Origin: Euryarchaeota archaeon UBA433
GTDB lineage: Archaea > Thermoplasmatota > Poseidoniia > Poseidoniales > Poseidoniaceae
Assembly (NCBI GenBank): GCA_002495535.1
Contig: DAFX01000014.1
Span: forward strand, 1-6,528
Length of the DNA stretch: 6,528 nucleotides
Reading direction: 5' to 3'
Shown piece by piece: positions 1-6,523 of the stretch (position 1 is its first letter; each line of letters begins with the position of its first letter). The position numbers were made by a program, and so were the translations under genes. Under the pieces are notes generated by a model. It saw only the letters and a program-made list of their open reading frames with translations. It made no database searches and had not been told where the DNA came from.

Positions 1-2508
1 CTGGATGCAGATCATGCTTGCTTCAGAAACGCCACCTCCGTTCAATCGCTAGGAAGCGGCGGGGAAAATGGAACTGAATTGGTGGGTGAACCGGGTGAGG
101 ATCATCGAAAGGTGTTGTTGCTCAATACCACCATCGATGGCGGTGACACCCAAGGCCATGCAGATTACCGGCATGGAACTCATGTGGCCGGAACCTTGGC
201 GTGCTTCAATGTCGAAGATGAGCGTACGGGGGCCTACCCCACGAATGGATCGTCCCTTTCGCATGCATCTTCATTGGTGTTCCAAGACATTGTGTCGGAC
301 GAAGGGTGGGTGGCGCCCGATGTTGATCGTCTACTGGTGGAGGCTGGAATGCAAGGCGGAGTCATTCATTCGAATTCATGGGGGGACGACACCACCGCAT
401 ACACGGCGAGAACTTCAGACTTCGATGCTTGGGCTTTGGCAATGCCCTGGTCGTTGGCGTTTATTGCGCCAGGAAACACGGGCGGAAGTTTGCTCGAACC
501 CGCAAACGGGCGAAACGTTGCTGCAATCGGGGCATCGATGAAATCCGTTGACGCTCAACGGTGGTCATCCTCGTCGATTGGCCCGACAGAAGCCGATACA
601 ATGGGGATCTTTGCACTGGCTATTGGCACCTCGGTCCAATCTGCTAAAGCAGACAACCTCCCCAACTCATACAATGGTGATTTGCGCACATCAACTGGAA
701 CAAGTATGGCGACCCCCGCCGCTGCTGGAACCGCGGCTTTGATTCAACAAATGGTTGAACTCGGATGGCTTTCAGGAAAAGAACTGCGCTCGAATATTTC
801 AATGGAGTCGCAGGTGCCTGAATGGGGCGACGCTTCACTTCACAATTCCACGATCGGCGTCGGGTCTGGTTTCACGCCCTCCGGCCCAATGTTGCGGGCC
901 TTGCTGGCGCTCGCAACGACCCCCCTGCCCGAAGGAGAGAGGAATGGTGGCGATGGGGGGCATGAGTTGCAAAACTCCTACGATGGTTGGGGCCAACTGA
1001 ATTTGTCTCAACTCGTTGATTTTACCGCGCTGCATGATGAGTTGAGTCAGGGGCACGCGTCGCCTGCAGATGACGTTTGGATTCACGACTCTTTTCGCCT
1101 CACAAACTCTACACCGCAGTCTTGGTTGGCCAGCAGGCAAGGTTCTGAAGAACCCTTGGAGAACCTCATTGCCCACCCTTGGAACGGGACAGGAGCGGCG
1201 GGGCCATTCCTCAGAACGGGGGATGTTTGGACGCAGCGATTTACCCTTGAAGCAGACGTCCCGCTCGAGGTGCGAATGGCCCACAATGCAGCCCCAGAAC
1301 CAACAGCAGTGGATGATTTTCAATTGATAGTAAGGCTGTCAGACGGTCGAATAGCTTTGGCGAGTGAATCAAACAACGATGGTGGAGCCACATTGTATTA
1401 CGACGATGTGGATTTTGACAACACCTCTCAATTTCAAGCCACTAATGAAACAACCCACGGTTTGAGGTTGGACTTGGGCGATCTTGAGGGTGTAACCTGG
1501 GTTGAAATTGAAGTGAGAGCCCGGTTTGTTGCTCCTGGAAACTTGCCCGAGGGTGTGGGCCTGGACGGTGCGAGAAGTGGATTCGCCTTAGCAGTAAAAG
1601 GCGTCCAGCGAGACACTGAAGATTGGTCCGATGGCGACGGGGACGGGGTTGCCAACCTCGAAGATGAGTGCCCGAATCAAAACGCGCTGGGATGGGATGA
1701 AAATTCAGACGGATGCCTCGATGATAACGACGGGGATGGGGTCACCGAAAACCTAGATTTGTGCCCCGGCGTCGATGCCTCGCAGTTCGATTTTGACAAC
1801 GATGGCTGCATCGATGATTCTGATGGCGATGGGGTTCTTGACAACCTCGATGAGTGCAGTACGCCCGAGCCCAATGCCTCGTGGCCAGTCGACCAACTTG
1901 GATGTAGGCCAATCGATATTCGCCCTGCGATTACCATTATACAAACGCCAGAGAATGATTCACTCTGGAGGGGGAACCTCACCGCGAAGTGGTCGATCGA
2001 GGACCCCGACGGGGATGTTTTTGTGACTGGCGCGCGTATTGTGGTCGTTGACAACCGTTCTGAAGAAGGGGCCTACATGATTGCGGGGTGTGAATTTGAA
2101 TCAAACGATTCAGATGCATTTGAGTGCACTTGGAGCTCTGCCGAAGCTCTGCCAATTTGGAGCGTTGAGGATTCTTCGTTACGACTGGACGTGTTTGTTG
2201 AATCGAAAAATAGTTCCCCAGAAGCGGACAACGCTCGGGTTGTGATTCAATCGGATCAATTGTTTAGGGCGGTCTATGATAGCCCGTTTGTTGAAGACCC
2301 CTTAGCAGATAAAACGGAGCGCGACAAAGGTATCGGGTCTCAACCAAGGGCGTTATTTTGGGGCCTTGCCGGGATCCTCGCCGCCTGTGTCTTTGTATAC
2401 AGAATTGGATTGAAAAATCTCAATCGTAATTTCGTTGACCATTTGGAAGATCCGTTTGTCAAAACGGAGGTTGACCAGACTTTGCTTGCAAGTGGGGAAA
2501 ACGAATGA
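1..2508 (+). CDS. KP-43-type subtilase (S8), membrane-anchored, with TSP3 repeats; 5' partial
   Basis: This is a secreted serine protease, probably degrading protein outside the cell while tethered to the membrane. The frame is open from base 1 (835 residues visible), so the TTG at 79 is internal; signal peptide and propeptide are missing. The first residues (LDADHACF) resemble what follows the catalytic Asp in the D-S/T-G-x-D motif, which would lie about three codons upstream. Visible: catalytic His58 in HGTHVAGT (172-174), oxyanion Asn159 in APGNTGG (475-477), nucleophile Ser235 in GTSMATP (703-705). The blocks VFQDI, HSNSWG and DGWGQLNL match KP-43-like subtilases as I recall them. Residues about 365-535 look like the KP-43 C-terminal beta-barrel. 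Then come three calcium-binding type 3 repeats (541-635), a beta-sandwich-like region (about 640-750), a single transmembrane helix near 784-804 and a tail of about 30 residues, presumably cytoplasmic. Substrate is unknown. Confidence 0.93.
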   Translation: MDADHACFRNATSVQSLGSGGENGTELVGEPGEDHRKVLLLNTTIDGGDTQGHADYRHGTHVAGTLACFNVEDERTGAYPTNGSSLSHASSLVFQDIVSDEGWVAPDVDRLLVEAGMQGGVIHSNSWGDDTTAYTARTSDFDAWALAMPWSLAFIAPGNTGGSLLEPANGRNVAAIGASMKSVDAQRWSSSSIGPTEADTMGIFALAIGTSVQSAKADNLPNSYNGDLRTSTGTSMATPAAAGTAALIQQMVELGWLSGKELRSNISMESQVPEWGDASLHNSTIGVGSGFTPSGPMLRALLALATTPLPEGERNGGDGGHELQNSYDGWGQLNLSQLVDFTALHDELSQGHASPADDVWIHDSFRLTNSTPQSWLASRQGSEEPLENLIAHPWNGTGAAGPFLRTGDVWTQRFTLEADVPLEVRMAHNAAPEPTAVDDFQLIVRLSDGRIALASESNNDGGATLYYDDVDFDNTSQFQATNETTHGLRLDLGDLEGVTWVEIEVRARFVAPGNLPEGVGLDGARSGFALAVKGVQRDTEDWSDGDGDGVANLEDECPNQNALGWDENSDGCLDDNDGDGVTENLDLCPGVDASQFDFDNDGCIDDSDGDGVLDNLDECSTPEPNASWPVDQLGCRPIDIRPAITIIQTPENDSLWRGNLTAKWSIEDPDGDVFVTGARIVVVDNRSEEGAYMIAGCEFESNDSDAFECTWSSAEALPIWSVEDSSLRLDVFVESKNSSPEADNARVVIQSDQLFRAVYDSPFVEDPLADKTERDKGIGSQPRALFWGLAGILAACVFVYRIGLKNLNRNFVDHLEDPFVKTEVDQTLLASGENE
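1621..1905 (+). repeat. Three thrombospondin type 3-like repeats, 31-residue period
   Basis: Within the protease, three units share a D-G-D-G-V...N-L-x-D/E-x-C pattern. The Val codons following each DGDG start at 1648, 1741 and 1834, exactly 93 bases apart. Each unit has a cysteine pair separated by 15, 15 and 16 residues, the usual disulfide spacing of this repeat. The Asp/Asn side chains would chelate calcium. Such repeats commonly act as a rigid, calcium-stiffened spacer; here they sit between the catalytic part and the membrane anchor. Confidence 0.9.
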
Positions 2509-2545
2509 TTTTGCAGGCGTGTGGCCCGATTGGCGTGGTCGACGG

Positions 2546-2611
2546 CCCTTCGGTAACAAGGTGAACCTTGAAGGGTGGTGGCATCCTCGCCAGTATGTCC
2601 GCAATGCGGAC
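2546..2611 (+). promoter_or_regulatory. Leader with two perfect dyads upstream of the actin gene
   Basis: The 113-base gap before the actin gene holds two perfect inverted repeats. The first is CAAGGT-GA-ACCTTG (2557-2570), flanked by CCCTT (2546-2550) and AAGGG (2571-2575), which could form an outer stem with a six-base asymmetric bulge. As RNA the inner hairpin would be a 5-bp stem with a UGAA loop. The second is GTCCGC-AAT-GCGGAC (2597-2611), ending one base before the Shine-Dalgarno sequence. They could be protein-binding operators or mRNA hairpins controlling initiation. I do not recognise a known riboswitch or RNA family, and I see no convincing TATA box in the gap. Confidence 0.4.
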
Positions 2612-2616
2612 GGTGA
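2612..2616 (+). promoter_or_regulatory. Shine-Dalgarno GGTGA for the actin gene
   Basis: GGTGA lies five bases before the ATG at 2622, a good fit to the anti-Shine-Dalgarno end of archaeal 16S rRNA. It decides the start: in-frame TTG 2568, ATG 2595 and ATG 2604 would add residues not expected ahead of the actin phosphate-1 strand, and none has a comparable site. Confidence 0.7.
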
Positions 2617-2621
2617 AGAAA

Positions 2622-3626
2622 ATGAGTGACCGCTTGTATGTTGGAATTGACCTTGGCACCTACCAATCGACTATCGCCTCCAGTGCTGGAGTAAGCCACA
2701 CGATCGAAACGGTCGTTGGCCGACCAAAAGACCCTGTGGCTCGAAACTTCCTCGGCCGTGATGTGCTCTTTGGAAACGACGCTTTGAAGAACAAACTCGC
2801 TTGCAACCTCTACCGCCCGATGGCTGCTGGTGTTGCACAAGACGATGAAGCAAACTTGGCAGCTGCTAAGGCCTTCGTTTCTCACCTTCTCGAAACTGTT
2901 GATCCAGAAGAATTTGACGAAGTGTTTGGTGTCATCTGTTCGCCAAGCCACGTTTCATTCACCGACAAGAGCAATTTGGTTGCCACCCTACGTGGCCAAG
3001 TGAACGCCATCATGGTCGTCACTGAACCATTTGCAACCGCTTACGGAATTGGTGAAATCGCAAGTTCAATTGTGGTCGATATTGGAGCAGGAACAACTGA
3101 CATCGCTCGCATCTACGGAACCTTCCCGACCGACGAAGACCAAGTCACCATTCAAGAGGCGGGAGACTGGCTCGACAACGAATTGATGACCCTCATTCGC
3201 AAGAAGTTCACGGGCGCTCAAGTTACAAAGGACATGGTCCGCAAGTGGAAGGAAGAAGTCTCCTATGTTGGTGGCGAAGTTCGTGAAGCAACTGTAGAAC
3301 TGTCTGTCGAAGGAAAGAAGCAAGTCGTCGACATTGGCGATTTGGTCGCTCAAGCATGCGAGATGATTGTGCCAAAGATTGGTAATGCAATCAAGAAGAT
3401 CGTTGCTGGCGCTGACCCAGAATACCAACCTGTTCTCCGCAACAACATCATCCTCTCTGGTGGGGGTTCACTTATCGATGGAATTGCAGCTCGCATGACC
3501 GATGAAATCTCCGATATTGGAGACGTGACAGTTTGGTGCGTCGAAGACCCAATCAACGCTGTGGCAACCGGTGCTTTGCAACTCGCTGGTGAAATGCCGG
3601 ACGACATGTACACCGCCATCAACTGA
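2622..3626 (+). CDS. MamK-like / MreB-superfamily actin ATPase
   Basis: This is a 334-residue actin-fold ATPase, likely polymerising into cytoplasmic filaments driven by ATP binding and hydrolysis. Its motifs are in canonical order: phosphate-1 GIDLGT (8-13), putative catalytic Glu135 in TEPFATAYG, phosphate-2 VVDIGAGTTD (151-160), and adenosine motif ILSGGGS (277-283). Against MamK recalled from memory, the match is collinear beyond these motifs: VVGxPKD (31-37), a DQVT...AG stretch (173-181), MVRKWKE (205-211), DPEYQ (265-269), and a GAL.LA..MP ending (317-326). Generic MreB lacks several of these. Usual MamK length is about 350. No membrane segment is visible. It starts 113 bases after the protease and is followed 93 bases later by a coiled-coil gene. 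Lysine is AAG in 13 of 15 codons and glutamate is nearly always GAA, suggesting strong expression. Actin fold is near certain; the MamK affiliation is probable; the function in this organism is unknown. Confidence 0.93.
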   Translation: MSDRLYVGIDLGTYQSTIASSAGVSHTIETVVGRPKDPVARNFLGRDVLFGNDALKNKLACNLYRPMAAGVAQDDEANLAAAKAFVSHLLETVDPEEFDEVFGVICSPSHVSFTDKSNLVATLRGQVNAIMVVTEPFATAYGIGEIASSIVVDIGAGTTDIARIYGTFPTDEDQVTIQEAGDWLDNELMTLIRKKFTGAQVTKDMVRKWKEEVSYVGGEVREATVELSVEGKKQVVDIGDLVAQACEMIVPKIGNAIKKIVAGADPEYQPVLRNNIILSGGGSLIDGIAARMTDEISDIGDVTVWCVEDPINAVATGALQLAGEMPDDMYTAIN

Positions 3627-3643
3627 GCACGGTCATTTCCAAA

Positions 3644-3676
3644 GGGTGCCTAACCACCCGTGGTGATGCTGTTTTG
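3644..3676 (+). terminator. Possible hairpin terminator or attenuator after the actin gene
   Basis: Two overlapping, mutually exclusive hairpins are possible: GGGTG (3644-3648) with CACCC (3655-3659) around a six-base loop, or ACCAC (3653-3657) with GTGGT (3660-3664). A short TTTT follows at 3673-3676. Archaeal termination depends mainly on T-rich tracts, and this one is weak, so the actin transcript may continue into the coiled-coil gene. The rest of the 93-base gap shows no clear TATA box or Shine-Dalgarno site. Confidence 0.2.
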
Positions 3677-3719
3677 ACTGGGAAAGTTCAAGTGCAGTTG
3701 AGCGTGGATAGTCACCTGT

Positions 3720-4985
3720 ATGACCATTGACTCGACTGGAACAAGCGGCATTCGCCGGCTCGATGACACCTCTGGTGACGAACGGGCGGCGCTCGAAGGG
3801 ATGCTCAAGGGCTACCCTGTTGAACAACTCGTTGAGGAGGTTCTCATCGCCTGGCAAGAGCTTGCTGCTCGTAATGAGGAAATGGTTACGGTCAAGCAAC
3901 GTCTTCGTGTGCTTGAGCTCGATCTTGCTGAACGAGAAGATATGGTTGCTCCTGAAGTGGCGCGCTTAAATCAAGCCGAAGCAACGCTTCAAGAGAGTGA
4001 GGCGAAAATCATTCATCTTGATCGGTTATTGAACGATGCTCGTGAAGAATTGGCAAGCCAACAATCCTCAATATCCCAAGAGGAGCGCGACGCAATGGCT
4101 TCCGAGAACGGTCAGTTGCGAGACCTGTCCATTCAACAAGACGAGGTCATTGCCGAGCTTGAAGGTCGCATTGGCCAAATGGTCGAGGCTTTGGAAAGGG
4201 CGGCGGATGCCGGTCTTACCTCGGTCACGGCAGACGAGGTTCGAAGTTTGAAATCTAAACTCGACGCCGCCCTCATGCAGAATGAAGCCGAGCAGGCCGC
4301 AAACAAAGCGCTGGAGGAAGAACGTCAACGACTACGAGACATTGCAGATCGCCTCAGAGGGTTGTTGGATGCGCGTGATGGTCGCCTCGGGGAACTCGAA
4401 GAACAACTTGAGCGCGTGATGCAAGGCCCAAGGTCAGTTTCTGCTGAACACGACTATTTGGTCGAACAAATCGAAGAACTCAAGCGACGCTTGTTAGAGC
4501 GAAACCGAGAATATGAATCCTTGCGACGGCGCGAGCGTCGGTTGCACAATGACGTCTTTGAGCGGGATGAGCGAATTCAACAGATTACGCTCACCCTCAC
4601 CGATATGGAAGCGGCCTTGCAAGACAGGACTGCCGAACTCCGAGAACTCGAAGGCCAAAGGGAATCAATGTCCCACGAATTGGACTCGGTCCGACGTGGC
4701 GAGCGAACGAGAGAGGTCGTTGGACGGGTCTTTGCTGATTCGCTCTCACTTGTCAGAACCCACGACGCTCGAGAAGCAAAGCGAGAAGCATACAGCAGTG
4801 AGCCTGACAAAACCCGAACCCTCTCAACACCAAGCACAAGCGACATGGCGGGCCTGGCTGACGGTGGGCGGGTCGAACTTTCTGTTGAAGAAACCGAGAT
4901 CACTCCCGGCATGGACGTTGATGGGGCAAGGCCTCCGTCACCCGGTGGAACCGGCGACCCTGTTTTGTTTGAAGACGAAGATTAG
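3720..4985 (+). CDS. Coiled-coil protein of unknown function
   Basis: A 421-residue soluble protein I cannot assign to a named family. Residues 1-27 are polar and probably disordered. Long amphipathic heptad-like helices rich in Glu, Leu, Arg and Gln span about 36-160, 171-235 and 243-330, with breaks at DAGLTSVT (163-170) and QGPRSVS (235-241). The 243-290 part is strongly basic and acidic by turns (ELKRRLLERNREY, RRRERRL). The last 90 residues are Ser/Thr/Pro/Gly-rich and end in an acidic tail, FEDED. There is no signal peptide, membrane span or nucleotide-binding motif. The ATG at 3720 is the first start after an in-frame stop at 3699, but has no clear Shine-Dalgarno site, so the message may be leaderless; ATG 3801 (residue 28) is an alternative. 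Placement after an actin suggests a filament partner or scaffold, by inference only; a generic structural role is equally possible. Confidence 0.88.
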   Translation: MTIDSTGTSGIRRLDDTSGDERAALEGMLKGYPVEQLVEEVLIAWQELAARNEEMVTVKQRLRVLELDLAEREDMVAPEVARLNQAEATLQESEAKIIHLDRLLNDAREELASQQSSISQEERDAMASENGQLRDLSIQQDEVIAELEGRIGQMVEALERAADAGLTSVTADEVRSLKSKLDAALMQNEAEQAANKALEEERQRLRDIADRLRGLLDARDGRLGELEEQLERVMQGPRSVSAEHDYLVEQIEELKRRLLERNREYESLRRRERRLHNDVFERDERIQQITLTLTDMEAALQDRTAELRELEGQRESMSHELDSVRRGERTREVVGRVFADSLSLVRTHDAREAKREAYSSEPDKTRTLSTPSTSDMAGLADGGRVELSVEETEITPGMDVDGARPPSPGGTGDPVLFEDED

Positions 4986-4988
4986 GTG
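4984..4988 (+). promoter_or_regulatory. Shine-Dalgarno AGGTG for the DUF4126 gene
   Basis: AGGTG overlaps the last two bases of the coiled-coil gene's TAG stop (4983-4985) and precedes the ATG at 4993 by four bases. Ribosomes finishing the upstream gene would sit on this site, so the two genes are probably cotranscribed and translationally coupled. An in-frame GTG at 4990 is a less likely start. Confidence 0.65.
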
Positions 4989-4992
4989 GGTG

Positions 4993-5598
4993 ATGTCCAT
5001 CGACCCCTTTGGTGGCTTGCTTGCCCTTTCGTTAGGCCTCGGTCTTGCCGCTGCGAGTGGATTTAGGGTCTTCCTCCCCCCCATGTTGTTGAGTGGGGGC
5101 ATCAATATTGGAGTTGTTGAACCAGCTGGACAGTTGCACCTGCTTGATGGGTGGGTTGCATTTGGAGTTCTCTTCATCGCCGTCGTTCTGGAAATTGGAT
5201 CTTACCTCGTGCCGTGGTTGGACAATCTCTTGGATGTAATCGCAACGCCTGCAGCCGTTGTTGCGGGAATTGGAATGATGGGCGCCGTGTTGGGTTCCGA
5301 AGCAGATTTCGATCCGATTGTTCAATGGTCAATCGCCGCCATAGGCGGTGGCGGTGTTGCTGGAACCGTGCAGGTTGGCACGGTTGCGACGCGTGCGGTG
5401 TCGACCGGCACAACCGGAGGTCTTGCTAACCCACTCATTTCTATTGGAGAAGCGGTAATGGCTGTTTTCGTAACCCTTCTTGCGCTTCTCGCACCGCTCT
5501 TGTGCCTTGTGCTGGTCGTGGTGGGCACGGCGTATGCAGTTCGGCTAATTGGAAGGCGGCGTTTGAATTCGAAGCACGGGGTTTCAACCGGCGTATGA
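4993..5598 (+). CDS. DUF4126 family multi-pass membrane protein
   Basis: A 201-residue integral membrane protein. The sequence fits the DUF4126 family, whose biochemical role is not established as far as I know. Family-like features are LGLGLAAASGFRVFLPP (14-30), LEIGSYLVPWLDNLLD (66-81) followed by TPAAVVAG, a glycine-rich GGGGVAGT segment (118-125), and TGTTGGLANP (138-147). Hydrophobic stretches suggest about five membrane passes (roughly 8-34, 52-74, 82-101, 112-133 and 153-185), ending with a basic GRRR (187-190) that would favour the cytoplasmic side. The open frame extends far upstream through the coiled-coil gene, but that part reads as a shadow of that gene, and the site at 4984 selects ATG 4993. 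It follows the coiled-coil gene by seven bases, so the two products are probably made together. It might be a channel, transporter or membrane anchor; nothing here decides. Confidence 0.88.
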   Translation: MSIDPFGGLLALSLGLGLAAASGFRVFLPPMLLSGGINIGVVEPAGQLHLLDGWVAFGVLFIAVVLEIGSYLVPWLDNLLDVIATPAAVVAGIGMMGAVLGSEADFDPIVQWSIAAIGGGGVAGTVQVGTVATRAVSTGTTGGLANPLISIGEAVMAVFVTLLALLAPLLCLVLVVVGTAYAVRLIGRRRLNSKHGVSTGV

Positions 5599-5622
5599 TC
5601 CTCACTTTGCGATGTACGAGGC
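5599..5622. other. Convergent 24-base intergenic gap
   Basis: The DUF4126 gene and the lipid synthase gene end facing each other here. The gap has only a weak CCTC/GAGG pairing and no T tract in either direction, so no bidirectional terminator is visible. Transcripts probably overlap at their 3' ends. Confidence 0.5.
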
Positions 5623-6507
5623 TCAATGGATAGCATTGACAACATCAGAGATACGGCTTCGAAGTTCTTCCAAATCCGATGCGTCTTCGGTAAGCGTTCC
5701 AGTCACAATCCAATCGGCCCCGGCATCGGCCGCAAGTTTGGCCTGTTCGGGGGTTCGGATGCCTCCGCCAATCACAAGCGTGAGGCCTTCAACCGTTCTC
5801 GCCCGTTCAATCAGTTCCGGGTTAACTTGCGTGGACGCACCGCTTCCAGCCTCAAGGTAGAGCAGTTTGAATCCAAACATTTGCGCGGTCAACGCATAGG
5901 CATGCACCAAATCGTGATCGTCTGGTTGAATCAGTTCAGCGGAACCAACTTCCCCGACCTTTCCGCCGGGTGCACAAACCACATATCCTGTGGGGAGTGC
6001 TTCAACGCCGAATTTCTTTAGGTACGGCGCGCCGCGAATTTGTTCGCCGACGAGGAAGCGTCGTTCTGTGGAGTTCATCAGCATCATGAACGTGATGGCA
6101 TCTGCAGCAGGGGAGAGTGCATGGGCGCCTCCTGGGAAAAGTACGATTGGAATGTGCCACTGTTCTTCATTCCCATCAGGATCTTGGCTTGCTGCAAAGG
6201 CGCGAAGTTCAAACGCTTCTTGGATGGCAACGCAGGTGGCGTGAACCACTGCATCTGGAGTATCGGTTGAACCGCCAACGAAAATCATAGCCGAACCTGC
6301 TTCAATGGCCACCATGGCCCGATTTGCGGCCGTGTTGGGGTCTTGCTTTGCCGGGTCGATAAGGGTGACGTGGCGGGTCGTCCCGTTGGTGTTGATCGTG
6401 TATTCAAGGGTGGTTTGATCAGTGCGGCGCATGGCTATCCCGCCTTGCGCTTTTGCGGCCACAGCATAGGGCTTACGCATCATCTGGTCGAAGAGTGGGG
6501 AATCCAT
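5623..6507 (-). CDS. Geranylgeranylglyceryl phosphate synthase (GGGP synthase)
   Basis: This enzyme joins geranylgeranyl diphosphate to sn-glycerol 1-phosphate (EC 2.5.1.41), the first ether bond of archaeal membrane lipids, with magnesium. The PcrB/GGGPS TIM-barrel motifs are in order: TLIDPAKQ (48-55, first strand), VGGST (77-81), VLFPGGAHALSPAADA (122-137), YLEAGSGA (217-224), VIGGGIRTPEQA (245-256) and ADWIVTGT (264-271). The glycine-rich motifs at 220-224 and 247-249 would bind the glycerol phosphate. From the ATG at 6507 the protein has 294 residues, with about 45 before the first barrel strand, longer than I expect. Internal starts at residues 9, 10 or 26 (6483, 6480, 6432) are possible; starting at residue 26 would give 269, closer to family size. 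An in-frame TAG six bases upstream of 6507 limits the gene there. It has no close functional link to its convergent neighbour and gives the best evidence for an archaeal host. Confidence 0.95.
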   Translation of the reverse strand: MDSPLFDQMMRKPYAVAAKAQGGIAMRRTDQTTLEYTINTNGTTRHVTLIDPAKQDPNTAANRAMVAIEAGSAMIFVGGSTDTPDAVVHATCVAIQEAFELRAFAASQDPDGNEEQWHIPIVLFPGGAHALSPAADAITFMMLMNSTERRFLVGEQIRGAPYLKKFGVEALPTGYVVCAPGGKVGEVGSAELIQPDDHDLVHAYALTAQMFGFKLLYLEAGSGASTQVNPELIERARTVEGLTLVIGGGIRTPEQAKLAADAGADWIVTGTLTEDASDLEELRSRISDVVNAIH

Positions 6508-6518
6508 AGACTACTCAT

Positions 6519-6523
6519 ACCTC
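6519..6523 (-). promoter_or_regulatory. Possible Shine-Dalgarno GAGGT for the GGGP synthase gene
   Basis: On the minus strand GAGGT lies 11 bases before the ATG at 6507. The spacing is rather long but usable, and it supports this start over the internal ones. An out-of-frame ATG (6518-6516) sits directly next to it and reads to a TGA at 6482-6480. Confidence 0.4.

Noticed and set aside
835..1323. A 162-codon minus-strand open frame inside the protease.
   Set aside because: It lies wholly antisense to conserved protease sequence and shows no domain-like pattern.
1621..1905. Tandem 93-base repeats as a CRISPR-like or mobile-element array.
   Set aside because: They are in frame, encode Asp/Cys-patterned calcium-binding repeats and have no spacer-repeat structure.
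79..2508. The protease as a complete gene starting at TTG 79.
   Set aside because: The frame is open from base 1 and the upstream residues look like subtilase sequence following the catalytic Asp, so the gene is cut by the window edge.
2568..2621. A longer actin protein starting at TTG 2568 or ATG 2595.
   Set aside because: The extra residues precede the expected N-terminal strand, the region forms two dyads, and GGTGA is correctly placed for ATG 2622.
2340..2951. A 203-codon minus-strand open frame across the protease end and the actin start.
   Set aside because: It overlaps two well-supported plus-strand genes, has no recognisable motif or ribosome binding site, and its composition is what an antisense shadow gives.
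2622..3626. Evidence for a magnetosome gene cluster.
   Set aside because: Only the actin resembles a magnetosome protein. No other magnetosome-type gene is visible, so a magnetosome function is not claimed.
4513..4992. A long in-frame N-terminal extension of the DUF4126 protein through the coiled-coil gene.
   Set aside because: The translated part is basic and Ser-rich without family similarity, lies in a shadow frame of the coiled-coil gene, and a good Shine-Dalgarno site points to ATG 4993.
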